DNA of 64,000 nucleotides from Hymenobacter jejuensis (GTDB taxonomy: Bacteria; Bacteroidota; Bacteroidia; Cytophagales; Hymenobacteraceae), in the NCBI RefSeq assembly GCF_006337165.1, contig NZ_CP040896.1:496001-560000 (forward strand), given 5' to 3'. The notes under the pieces are model-generated. The model worked only from the letters and a program-made list of their open reading frames with translations, ran no database searches and was not told the origin of the DNA. The position numbers and the translations under genes were made by a program. The stretch's first letter is position 1. Every line of letters begins with the position of its first letter. This document shows, one piece after another, positions 26,105-35,192 of the stretch.

Positions 26105-27328
26105 TTATGTGAAGCTATACTCAGGGTGCCACTTCTCGATGGTGTGGTTGTAAATGGCTTGGTTGGCCATGTGCACCGTGCAAGCCGTGCGCGCCCCCGT
26201 AAGCACGTTCGAATCGGGCATCTTTTTCTCGCGTACGGCCCGGTAAAAGTCGTTCAGGGCATACCACGAGCCATCTTTCAACGGCTCGGAACCGGTGGTG
26301 ATGGCAAGGCCACCCTCCTTGTTCCACGTAATTTTGGTGGCGCCGGTTACGCCGTCCACGGTGCCGTACTGCTTCAAAGTTTCCTTTTCGGGGTAGTATA
26401 CACCCTCGTCAACGAGCAGCGAAATCGTGCCTTTCGTGCCTTTGAGCTTAAATAAATAGCCATCGCGGGCATTGCCGCACGTCGCCCCGAAGTTGCCAAC
26501 CATGCCTTCTTGGGCGTAGCGCACCATCACCTGCACGTTGTCGTAGGTTTCGCGACCGTCTTTGTAGTAGTCGATGCCACCGGTGCCAAATACTTCGTCG
26601 GCGTGCGTTTCGAAAGCCCAGTTGATAAAATCCATCTGGTGCGAGAGCAGCTCCGCCGCCAATCCACCCGAATATTCGCGGTACATGCGCCAGTTGATTT
26701 TGCGTTCCAGCCCCGGCTCGGGCACGGGCCGGCGCCAGCTGCCGTTGCGGTCCCAGCGGCAATCAATCTGGGTTACCTTGCCCAAATAGCCCTGCTTGAT
26801 CATCTCCTTCACCCGGTAATACAGCGGCGAGTAGCGGTACTGGTGCCCCACCTGCAACGTTTGGTTGGGCCGTGCCTGCGCCAGTTGCACCAGTTCCAAG
26901 GCCTGCGGAATATCGAAGGTCATGGTCTTTTCGAGGTACACCTGCTTGCCAGCTTGCAGCGCCGCTTTGGCAATGGGAAAGTGCATGTTGAGCGGCACGG
27001 CAATAATTACGGCTTCCACCGCCTTCGAATCCAGCAGGGCGTGGTAATCGGCGTAGGTTTTGGCTTTGTTGGCCGAGCCGATTTTCTGGGCGTCGCGCAG
27101 GCGAAACGGCAGATCGTCGCAGAGGGCCACGACTTCAAACTTGTCAGGCAGTTCCTGCAACACTTTCAGCAAGCCCGTGCCGCGGTCGCCGCACCCGATG
27201 ACGGCAATTTTGATTTTGCCGGTGGCAGCCGGCGCCGCAAATGCGTCCATCAACCCACCGTTCAACAGCAGGCCGCCGGTCAGCATGCCTGTTTTTTTGA
27301 GAAAATCTCGTCTTGGAAAGTCCGTCAT
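26105..27328 (-). CDS. Exported Gfo/Idh/MocA oxidoreductase with a flavinylation-like DxxTGAT motif
   Basis: 407 residues. The N-terminus FPRRDFLKKTGMLTGGLLLNGG is a Tat-type signal with an RR-x-FLK core. The Rossmann fold follows (IKIAVIGCGDRGTG), then YLEKTMTF (Lys of the usual EKP, with Thr in place of Pro) and LLSHQMDFINWAF (catalytic His/Asp region). Unusually, residues 325-331 read DGVTGAT, which fits the ApbE target pattern Dxx[ST]GA[ST], with Thr331 as the candidate FMN acceptor. Its ATG overlaps the TGA of apbE (ATGA), so the two are translationally coupled. A flavin on a Gfo/Idh/MocA enzyme would be new as far as I know; this is inference. Confidence 0.88.
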   Translation of the reverse strand: MTDFPRRDFLKKTGMLTGGLLLNGGLMDAFAAPAATGKIKIAVIGCGDRGTGLLKVLQELPDKFEVVALCDDLPFRLRDAQKIGSANKAKTYADYHALLDSKAVEAVIIAVPLNMHFPIAKAALQAGKQVYLEKTMTFDIPQALELVQLAQARPNQTLQVGHQYRYSPLYYRVKEMIKQGYLGKVTQIDCRWDRNGSWRRPVPEPGLERKINWRMYREYSGGLAAELLSHQMDFINWAFETHADEVFGTGGIDYYKDGRETYDNVQVMVRYAQEGMVGNFGATCGNARDGYLFKLKGTKGTISLLVDEGVYYPEKETLKQYGTVDGVTGATKITWNKEGGLAITTGSEPLKDGSWYALNDFYRAVREKKMPDSNVLTGARTACTVHMANQAIYNHTIEKWHPEYSFT

Positions 27329-28407
27329 CAGTGAAAAATTAACCTTTGAAATCCCTGCGTGGTTGTGTCGGCAATGGCGCCGTTGGGGCGCTGGTAAATT
27401 ACATACGCCTGAAGATCGGGGTGCCGACGCAGAAATGCGAGCGCTTTGGTCAGTCCCATGCCCATCAGGGCGTTGTCGTATGCATCAGCGGTAAAGGCAT
27501 CGGGTGCCACTACCGTTATGCTAATCATCTCATTATTAAACGGATACCCGGTTTTCGGGTCCATCAGATGCGCGCTTTTTGTGGCGCCCCACTGCTTAAA
27601 TTTGCGATAATTACCGGAAGTAGTAATGCCCCCAGCATTCACCTGAATAACTTGTTGCATATCAGCTGGGTGCAAATCACTGCTATCGGGCCGCTCAATC
27701 CCGATCCGCATCGGCTCGCCGCTGGGCCATTTGCGGCCTCGCACCCGAATTTCGCCGCCCAGCTCTACTAAGTAGTTGCGAATGCGCTTGCTCTCGAGTA
27801 GCATGGCCAGCACATCGACGGTGTAACCTTGGGCAATGCCGTTGAGGTCGATGCGCACGCCGGGCCGGTCTTTCACCAGCGAATCACCCCGCAGATGAAG
27901 TTTGTCGGACCCGACCTGCGGCAGTATCGCCTGAATGGCGGCCGGCGTAGGCGGCGCGGCAATATGTTCCGTCCCAAAACCCCAGGCCCGCACCAAAGGT
28001 TCGACGGTGGCATCGAAGAGGCCGTCTGTATCTTGGTACACCTGCAAAGCTTTGCGAACGACGGTGCGCAGATGCCGATCGGCGACAACGCCCCGCCGCG
28101 ATTGGTTGAACTGGTTGATCAACGAGCCCGGCTTGTAGAGCGACAGCGAAGCATCAATTTCAGCTAGTTGCCGCGTTACGTCGTCGGTAGTTACCAGACT
28201 GTCAGTTGCATAGTAAGTAATGGCATACGTGGTTCCCTGGGCATACCCGTTGAGGTGGAAAGCCCGCAACGGAGCCGGAGCTGCCGGAAGCAGCCAAAGC
28301 ATCGTTGCTAAAAGGAAGCCTAAAATCATGCAGCTACTAACTATATAGAGTGGGACAACGCCGGCGGTGATTGCCAAAGGCGCCGGAAAGGATTGCGGAA
28401 GGTGCAA
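27328..28407 (-). CDS. apbE: FAD:protein FMN transferase (ApbE family), exported
   Basis: 359 residues with an N-terminal membrane/signal segment (ATG 28329, M27, is a possible shorter start). Family marks in order: GTTYAITYY, FDATVEPLVRAWGF, RIDLNGIAQGYTVD, YLVELGGEIRV, GITTSGNYRKF, HLMDPKTGYP and TADAYDNALMGMG, including the Mg-binding Asp and Thr. ApbE moves FMN from FAD onto Thr/Ser of exported proteins. Its stop overlaps the start of the Gfo/Idh/MocA gene, which makes that protein the natural candidate substrate. No other typical target (NqrB/C, RnfG, FMN_bind) is in the window. Confidence 0.92.
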   Translation of the reverse strand: MHLPQSFPAPLAITAGVVPLYIVSSCMILGFLLATMLWLLPAAPAPLRAFHLNGYAQGTTYAITYYATDSLVTTDDVTRQLAEIDASLSLYKPGSLINQFNQSRRGVVADRHLRTVVRKALQVYQDTDGLFDATVEPLVRAWGFGTEHIAAPPTPAAIQAILPQVGSDKLHLRGDSLVKDRPGVRIDLNGIAQGYTVDVLAMLLESKRIRNYLVELGGEIRVRGRKWPSGEPMRIGIERPDSSDLHPADMQQVIQVNAGGITTSGNYRKFKQWGATKSAHLMDPKTGYPFNNEMISITVVAPDAFTADAYDNALMGMGLTKALAFLRRHPDLQAYVIYQRPNGAIADTTTQGFQRLIFH

Positions 28408-28947
28408 AAAAGGAAGTTCGGCTGCTTATAAACAAGCTGCATCCTGTACTTACAGGCCCCAGCTTTGCCAAAGGTAGTACTTGTGGGCACGTTGCCCCAT
28501 GCAAAATGCTGCCGCAGAGCGCTTTGTTCCCGACGCTGCGCGGCCGTCAAGCGGTTCGCCCATGAGAGTACAGGAAGGCAGAGCTGTTTTTTATGACGAA
28601 TATCAGTTGCGGTTGGACCCTAACCATACAGCAAAGCCTGACATTCCCTGTTTTTCCAGATTATAGCCAGTTTTTATGCTGACAGGCAAGCGCAGGATGA
28701 AAACGGCTTAATTCGTTATCTTTCAACTAGATGCCTTCGTAGCGCAAAAGTTCCGACAACGTTTGCGGAAATAAAAATCCTGATTCGCCTCCCATTCACG
28801 CTCATTCCTTATAGATTACCCTAAAGTTTGCATAGCTAGCAGTAAATCAGGGATTTAAGATTGGCCTGTCTTTTTTCGAAAAAGTACAGCGCATGAACAC
28901 CGCAATAGCTTCTTCACATCTTCCTTCACCTAACCAACTCCCATCAC
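28408..28947. other. Divergent intergenic region upstream of susC (first locus)
   Basis: About 540 bases. No gene was recognised in either strand. It must hold the promoters of apbE (minus) and of the SusC operon (plus). A TATCTTTC hexamer-like -7 candidate near 28717 resembles the Bacteroidota TAnnTTTG box, but lacks a matching upstream box, so it is weak. Confidence 0.35.
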
Positions 28948-31900
28948 ATGACTGCACTGTACTCACGACACTTTAGGGTGCCCCTTCTTACGTTGCTGCT
29001 GCTGATCTGCGCCTCCTTGGGGGCCTGGGCGCAGCAAGCCGGAACTGACATCAGCGGCCGGGTTGTAGACGAGAAAGGCAGCGGACTGCCCGGCGTCACG
29101 ATTCAGGTGAAAGGTACCACCACCGGCACCAGCACCGATGGCGACGGCAAATTCTCGCTGAAAGTGCCTGCGGGCTCCAATACGCTGGTAATTTCTTCGG
29201 TGGGCTTGGTGGCCCAGACCGTCAACATTGACGGACGCAAGCAGCTCAACGTCACACTGAAAGAGGATGTGCACGCGCTGGCCGATGTAGTGGTAGTAGG
29301 CTATGGTACGCAAAAGAAAAGCCAGACTACCGGCGCCATTTCTTCGGTTTCGTCCAAGGAAATCGCTGAATTGCCGGTAACCAATGCCCGCCAGGCCTTG
29401 CAGGGCCGGGCAGCCGGTGTCGACGTCATTCAGTCGGGCAGTGAGCCCGGCGGTGGCGTTACGGTGCGCATCCGGGGGCGTCGCTCCATTAACGCTTCTA
29501 ATGACCCGCTGTATGTCGTTGACGGCATTCCGGTAGCGGGTGGCATCGATGATATTAACCCACAAGACATTGCTTCTCTGGAAGTTCTGAAAGACGCCTC
29601 GGCTACCGGTATTTACGGTTCGCGCGGTGCCAACGGCGTGGTGCTGGTAACTACCAAGCGCGGCAAAGCGGGCAAAACAGTGGTGAGCTACGATGGATAC
29701 GGCGGCTTTTCCAACCCGCTGGGTAAGGTAGACGTCATGACCGGGCAGCAATTTGCCGACTACAAGCGCGAAGCTTACCGTACGGCGGGCATCTACGATG
29801 ACAAAGACCCGGTTGCCTCCGACAAGAAAACCTTCACGGCCATCGAGCTGGACGGCATTGCCTCGGGCCGCAGCACCGACTACCAGTCCTTATTACTACG
29901 CACGGGCTCCATCCAGAGCCATCAGGTTGGCGTACAGGGCGGTAGCGAAAAGACTCAGTTCTCGGTTTCGGGCAACTACTTCCAGGAAAAAGGCATCCTG
30001 AAAACGACGGATTTCACCCGCTATACCTTCCGCGTCAACCTCGATCACCAGATCAACGACCGCATCCGGATTGGTACGTCTACGTTCGGGGTATACAGCG
30101 TTAACAACGGTTCCGATAGCCCCATCAACAACCCTTCGTTCGACGGCTTCCCGAACCCCAACTACGTAGCACGCGGCTTCCACCCGTTTGCCGGCGCTCT
30201 GTCGGAAAACCCGCTGGGTAAGCCTTATGACGACAACGGCACGCTGATCTTCCTGCCGACTCCCGACGGCCTGCGCTCCAACCCTGCTGCTGAAGTAGTG
30301 CCAGGCGCCAACGTCGCCCAAACCAAAACCGTCCGCATCTTCAACAGTGTGTACGGCGAGTGGAAAATTGCAGATGGCCTGAAATACCGCGTCAATTTCG
30401 GCCCTGACTTCACCAACCAGCGCTTTGGGCGCTTTACGGGCACCTTCACCAACGCCCGCCGCTTAGGCGCGCCTACGGCCCGCACCGAGTACGGCCAGCG
30501 CTTCAACTACACGGTGGAGAACATCCTGACCTATAACAAAACCTTCAATTCGGTACACAACCTGAACCTGACGGCTCTGCACTCAATTCAGCGCGACAAC
30601 TACGAAACCGGCTTTATCGACGTAAACGCCGTGTCGGCCGAATCGCAGATGTTTTATAACCTGGGCCAGGCAGGCTCTTTCAACGCCCCCGGCACCGACC
30701 TGCAAACCTGGACGCTGCAATCGTTCATGGGTCGCGTCAACTACGACTTCAAGGAGAAATACCTGATAACGCTGACCGGCCGCTACGACGGATCTTCCCG
30801 TTTCGGCTCGAACAACAAATACGGTTTCTTCCCTTCCATGGCCTTGGGCTGGAATGTAGGCGACGAAGAGTTCTTCAAAGGCCTTTCGTGGCTTGACCAG
30901 TTGAAGCTTCGGGGCAGCTACGGCTCGATTGGTAACACCGGTATTTCGCCTTACCAGACCCAAAGCTTGCTGGCTCGCACGAGCTACGCTTTCGGCACGT
31001 CGCCGGCCTATGGCTACCGCGTGGGTACGTTGGGCAACAACGACCTGAAGTGGGAAACGACCAGCACCGCCAACGTCGGGGCCGACTTTAGCCTGTGGAA
31101 AGGCCGGGTATACGGCTCGATCGAAGCCTACCAAGCTGATACACGTAACTTGTTGCTTTACAATCAGTTACCTATCTCCAATGGTTTTGACCGGGTACTG
31201 CAAAACGTAGGCCACACCCGCAACCGGGGCGTAGAAGTAACCCTGACGACCGTAAACGTGAACACCCCCAGCGGCTTCAAGTGGTCGACGGACCTCCAGT
31301 TTACCCGCAACCGCGAGGCCATTGTCGAGCTATTCAATGGCAAAAGCGATGACGTTGGTAACCAACGCTTTATCGGACAGCCATTGCAAGTGTACTACGA
31401 TTATCAGAAGATCGGCATCTGGCAGCTAGGCGAGGAAACGCAAGCCGCTGCCTTCGGCCAGAAAGTTGGCCAGATCAAGATCAAAGACCAGAACGGCGAC
31501 GGCAAAATCGACGCTGTTAATGACCGCATCATCTTGGGCTCCACGATACCGAAATGGGCCGGCGGCATCACCAACCGCTTCGCTTACAAGGGATTCGACC
31601 TGTCATTCTTCGTGTATGCCCGCGTAGGCAACATGATCCGCAGCGACTTCCACCTCGGCACCAACCAGCTGGCCGGCCGCTACAACAACCTGGACATCAA
31701 CTACTGGACGCCAACCAACCCGACCAACGACTTCCCCCGGCCCAACAAGGACCAAGAGTTCCCGGTCTACAATTCGACGTTGCAATACTTCGATGGCACC
31801 TTCGTGAAGGTGCGTAACATCAACTTCGGCTACAATTTCTCGCCGGGTTTCATAGAGAGCCTCAAAATCACGGGGTTGCGGGTATACGCCAGCATTCAGC

Positions 31901-32028
31901 AGCCGTTCATCTTCGCCCAATACCGCTCGAAGTACAAAGGCATCGACCCCGAAACGTCGGATGTCGTGAATGCCAACCAGATTCCTTCGGTGCGGCAGAT
32001 TACGTTTGGCGTGAACGCGAAATTTTAA
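28948..32028 (+). CDS. SusC/RagA-type TonB-dependent outer membrane transporter (first locus)
   Basis: 1026 residues. Order: signal ending AWAQ; carboxypeptidase-D-like domain (DISGRVVDEKGSGLPGVTIQ); TonB box region VVVVGYGTQ; plug (NDPLYVVDGIP, ASATGIYGSRGANGVV); 22-strand barrel ending ITFGVNAKF. It imports glycans across the outer membrane together with the SusD partner at 32062. The operon's enzymes suggest glycosides broken down by an oxidative route. Confidence 0.95.
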   Translation: MTALYSRHFRVPLLTLLLLICASLGAWAQQAGTDISGRVVDEKGSGLPGVTIQVKGTTTGTSTDGDGKFSLKVPAGSNTLVISSVGLVAQTVNIDGRKQLNVTLKEDVHALADVVVVGYGTQKKSQTTGAISSVSSKEIAELPVTNARQALQGRAAGVDVIQSGSEPGGGVTVRIRGRRSINASNDPLYVVDGIPVAGGIDDINPQDIASLEVLKDASATGIYGSRGANGVVLVTTKRGKAGKTVVSYDGYGGFSNPLGKVDVMTGQQFADYKREAYRTAGIYDDKDPVASDKKTFTAIELDGIASGRSTDYQSLLLRTGSIQSHQVGVQGGSEKTQFSVSGNYFQEKGILKTTDFTRYTFRVNLDHQINDRIRIGTSTFGVYSVNNGSDSPINNPSFDGFPNPNYVARGFHPFAGALSENPLGKPYDDNGTLIFLPTPDGLRSNPAAEVVPGANVAQTKTVRIFNSVYGEWKIADGLKYRVNFGPDFTNQRFGRFTGTFTNARRLGAPTARTEYGQRFNYTVENILTYNKTFNSVHNLNLTALHSIQRDNYETGFIDVNAVSAESQMFYNLGQAGSFNAPGTDLQTWTLQSFMGRVNYDFKEKYLITLTGRYDGSSRFGSNNKYGFFPSMALGWNVGDEEFFKGLSWLDQLKLRGSYGSIGNTGISPYQTQSLLARTSYAFGTSPAYGYRVGTLGNNDLKWETTSTANVGADFSLWKGRVYGSIEAYQADTRNLLLYNQLPISNGFDRVLQNVGHTRNRGVEVTLTTVNVNTPSGFKWSTDLQFTRNREAIVELFNGKSDDVGNQRFIGQPLQVYYDYQKIGIWQLGEETQAAAFGQKVGQIKIKDQNGDGKIDAVNDRIILGSTIPKWAGGITNRFAYKGFDLSFFVYARVGNMIRSDFHLGTNQLAGRYNNLDINYWTPTNPTNDFPRPNKDQEFPVYNSTLQYFDGTFVKVRNINFGYNFSPGFIESLKITGLRVYASIQQPFIFAQYRSKYKGIDPETSDVVNANQIPSVRQITFGVNAKF

Positions 32029-32061
32029 GGCCCGCCCCTAGCATTTTCAAATCATCGAGAC

Positions 32062-33720
32062 ATGAAGACCTTGAAATACAGCACTTCACTTTTGGCGGCA
32101 GCCCTGCTGTTGCTGACCACCCCTTCCTGCAAAGACCTACTAAAGGAAACCGTGGTTTCGCAGGTGGGAGCTGATTACCTCACCACGGCCGCGGGCTTCG
32201 AAGCCGGCGTGAAAGCCGTGTACTCCTCGCTGCGCGACTTTTACGGCCGCGAAAACGGCATGGACGTAACTGTCTTTGGCACTGATACTTATACGTTTGG
32301 TTCCGACGGCACCTACAAGTATATGAATCAGTACACGACCCAGTTGGATAGCCGTACGCAGCCCATCATCGATATCTGGAACGCCTTCTACATTGGCATT
32401 AACACGGCCAACGCCGTTATTGACCAAGCCCCGAACGTGACGGGCCTCGACGAGGCCACCAAGAAGCGCCGGATAGCCGAAGTCAAGTTTCTGCGGGCGC
32501 ACCACTATTTCGTGCTGGTGCAGCAGTATGGCGCAGTTCCACTGGTGCTGTCTCAGAGCACCACGGCCAACAAAGTGGCTACCCGTACGCCTGTGAAAGA
32601 GGTTTACGCAGCTATCGTACAGGATCTGGAGTCGGCCTTGCCCGATTTGACGGCCACCACCCCTGATTATGGTCGCGTAACCAAAGGCGCCTGCGAGCAC
32701 CTGCTGGCGCGGGTGTACCTCACCAAAGCCACCTCAGAAGCTGCCGCCGCCGATGACTACGCCAAAGCGGCTACTTATTCCCAGAACGTTATCAAGAACT
32801 ACACCTACAAGCTGCTGCCCGATTTTGCCAGCGTGTTTCAGCAAGGTGCCGGCGAGATCAACGACGAGGTCATTTTTGCTACCCAATACACTTCTGACCC
32901 TACCACCAACGGCGTCGGCAACGAGACCCACCTGTACTTTGTGATGGAGTACGACGCGCAAGCGGGCATGAAGCGCAGCATCGATTTGGGGCGCCCCTTC
33001 CGCCGGTTCCGGCCTACGGAGTATTTGCTGAATACGGTGTACGCCGACCGCGTCAACGATTCGCGCTATGCCAAGAGCTTCCGGACGGTATATTATTCCA
33101 ACAACCCCGGCACGTTCACGAACCTGTTCGATACGTCGAAATCGTCGATCACCGTGAAGGCTGGCGACACCGCCATCTACCTGCCCGGCGTGGAATGGAC
33201 GCTGGCGCAACGGGCCAAAAAGCCCTATCAAGTATTGGTACCGAGCTTGTACCGGCCCAACCTGTTCCCGACGCTGACCAAGTTTCTGGACCCTATTCGC
33301 CCCGACTTGCAGTATCAGCCCGGCAGCCGCGATTTCTTGATGTTCCGCTTGGCCGAAACGTATCTTATTGCTGCTGAAGCACTTGTAAAACAAGGCAAAG
33401 TAACCGAAGCGCTGCCGTTCATCAACACGCTGCGGCGGCGGGCGGCGTTTCCCGGCAAAGAAGCTGCTATGCAAATCACAGCAAGCCAGCTCACTATGGA
33501 TTTCATCATGGAAGAGCGTGAGCGCGAGCTGCAAGGCGAAATGTTCCGCTGGTTCGACCTGAAGCGTTGGGGCAAACTGATTGAGCGCGTCAAGCTTTAC
33601 AACCCAGATGCGGCCCCCAACATCAAAGCGGGCAAACACGAAGTGCGGCCTATTCCGCAGGACCAAATCGACCGGACGGCTGGCGGCGTTGCCTCCTTCC
33701 CCCAAAATCCGGGATACTAA
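32062..33720 (+). CDS. SusD/RagB-type glycan-binding lipoprotein (first locus)
   Basis: 552 residues. Lipobox TPSC gives an outer-membrane surface lipoprotein. SusD TPR-like features include IAEVKFLRAHHYFVLVQQYG and the C-terminal ERERELQGEMFRWFDLKRWG. It starts 34 bases after susC, as is normal for these pairs. Confidence 0.94.
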   Translation: MKTLKYSTSLLAAALLLLTTPSCKDLLKETVVSQVGADYLTTAAGFEAGVKAVYSSLRDFYGRENGMDVTVFGTDTYTFGSDGTYKYMNQYTTQLDSRTQPIIDIWNAFYIGINTANAVIDQAPNVTGLDEATKKRRIAEVKFLRAHHYFVLVQQYGAVPLVLSQSTTANKVATRTPVKEVYAAIVQDLESALPDLTATTPDYGRVTKGACEHLLARVYLTKATSEAAAADDYAKAATYSQNVIKNYTYKLLPDFASVFQQGAGEINDEVIFATQYTSDPTTNGVGNETHLYFVMEYDAQAGMKRSIDLGRPFRRFRPTEYLLNTVYADRVNDSRYAKSFRTVYYSNNPGTFTNLFDTSKSSITVKAGDTAIYLPGVEWTLAQRAKKPYQVLVPSLYRPNLFPTLTKFLDPIRPDLQYQPGSRDFLMFRLAETYLIAAEALVKQGKVTEALPFINTLRRRAAFPGKEAAMQITASQLTMDFIMEERERELQGEMFRWFDLKRWGKLIERVKLYNPDAAPNIKAGKHEVRPIPQDQIDRTAGGVASFPQNPGY

Positions 33721-33778
33721 ACCGTTGGTTTCGTAGCTGTTGAAATGAACAAACTGTAAACCTTTATCAATCAACACA

Positions 33779-35161
33779 TTGGCAAAATTCAGATCATTGG
33801 CTGCCTACGTTGCGGTGGCATCGCTGGCTTTCGTACAGCCTCACCAGAGTCTGGCAAAAGCTGCCGACGCGTGGCAGAACCTCTTCGACGGCAAAACCCT
33901 GAACGGGTGGAAACGCCTGGGCGGCACAGCCGATTACAAAGTTGAAAATGGCGTGATTGTCGGCACGACGGTCATGAATTCGGGCAACAGCTTCCTGACG
34001 ACCGAGAAGGAATACGGCGACTTTCAACTGGAAATCGACATTATGCTGGAAAGCCCCGTGAGCAACACGGGCGTACAGACGCGCAGCCACTTCAACACGC
34101 CCGGTCACGAAGGCAAAGTCTACGGTCGGCAGATCGAGATTGACCCTTCGGAGCGGGCCTGGTCGGGCGGCGTCTACGATGAGGCGCGCCGCCAGTGGCT
34201 CTACCCGCTGGACCTCAACCCGAAGGCCAAAACCCTCTACAAGCAGGGCCAATACAACCACCTGAAAATTGAGTGCATCGGCAACGAGACCAAAACCTGG
34301 CTCAACGGCCAGCCCGTCGCCTATGTCGTCGATCCGGTGGACCCGAAAGGGTTTATTGGCTTGCAGGTGCACGCCATCAACACGAAGGAGCAGGAAGGCA
34401 AGAAGATCTACTTCAAGAACATCAAGATCAAAACCACGGACCTGAAGCCGAGCCCGTTTCCGGCGGATATCTATGTGGTGAACTTCGTGCCCAACTACCT
34501 CACGCCCTACGAAAAAGAACACGGCTGGAAGCTGCTGTTTGATGGCAAAACCTCGGCAGGCTGGCGCAGTGCGAAGGCTACCACCTTCCCGGCCCAGGGC
34601 TGGCAAACTACCGACGGCACGATGACCGTGCTTTCGTCGGAAGGCAAGGAAGCGGCCAACGGCGGCGACATCGTGACCAAAGACGAGTTTGGGTCGTTCG
34701 ACCTGTCGTTTGAGTTCAAGCTGACGCCCGGTGCCAACAGCGGTGTGAAATACTTCGTGACGCTGGCCGAAAAGTCGGAGGGCTCTTCCATCGGCCCTGA
34801 ATATCAGGTACTTGACGACGATCGCCACCCCGACGCTAAGCTCGGCCGCGACGGCAACCGTACGCTGGCTTCGTTATACGACTTAATCAAGGCCGACAAA
34901 AATCCGCGCTTCATCCATCCCATCGGTGAGTGGAACGTGGGCCGCATCGTGTCTTACCCCGACAAGCGCGTGGAGCATTACCTGAACGGCGCGAAAGTGC
35001 TGGAATATACGCGCGGCTCCAAGGAGTTCCGCGACCTCGTGGCGCAGAGCAAGCACCACATCTGGCCGAACTTCGGGGAAGCGCCCAAAGGGCACATCCT
35101 GCTACAGGATCACGGCAACCAAGTGTCGTTCCGCAGCATCAAAATCAAAGAGCTTAAATAA
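33779..35161 (+). CDS. Tandem DUF1080 protein (3-keto-disaccharide hydrolase-like), TTG start
   Basis: 460 residues. Upstream in-frame stop TGA (33746) and the absence of ATG before the signal sequence leave TTG at 33779 as the start. The signal is KFRSLAAYVAVASLAFVQ. Two DUF1080 (jelly-roll) units follow: WQNLFDGKTLNGWKRL near residue 32 and WKLLFDGKTSAGWRSA near residue 250. Single DUF1080 domains are known as 3-keto-glycoside hydrolases/hydratase partners. Co-operonic with an exported Gfo/Idh/MocA dehydrogenase, this fits a 3-keto pathway, by inference. Confidence 0.88.
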   Translation: MAKFRSLAAYVAVASLAFVQPHQSLAKAADAWQNLFDGKTLNGWKRLGGTADYKVENGVIVGTTVMNSGNSFLTTEKEYGDFQLEIDIMLESPVSNTGVQTRSHFNTPGHEGKVYGRQIEIDPSERAWSGGVYDEARRQWLYPLDLNPKAKTLYKQGQYNHLKIECIGNETKTWLNGQPVAYVVDPVDPKGFIGLQVHAINTKEQEGKKIYFKNIKIKTTDLKPSPFPADIYVVNFVPNYLTPYEKEHGWKLLFDGKTSAGWRSAKATTFPAQGWQTTDGTMTVLSSEGKEAANGGDIVTKDEFGSFDLSFEFKLTPGANSGVKYFVTLAEKSEGSSIGPEYQVLDDDRHPDAKLGRDGNRTLASLYDLIKADKNPRFIHPIGEWNVGRIVSYPDKRVEHYLNGAKVLEYTRGSKEFRDLVAQSKHHIWPNFGEAPKGHILLQDHGNQVSFRSIKIKELK

Positions 35162-35192
35162 CTAGTCCTACCCTTTCCTTAATTCCTTTCCC

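Noticed and set aside
28717..28724. TATCTTTC as a Bacteroidota -7 promoter box
   Set aside because: The last base differs from TAnnTTTG and no upstream TTTG box at about 19-21 bases was found; similar for TACCTTTC at 48814.
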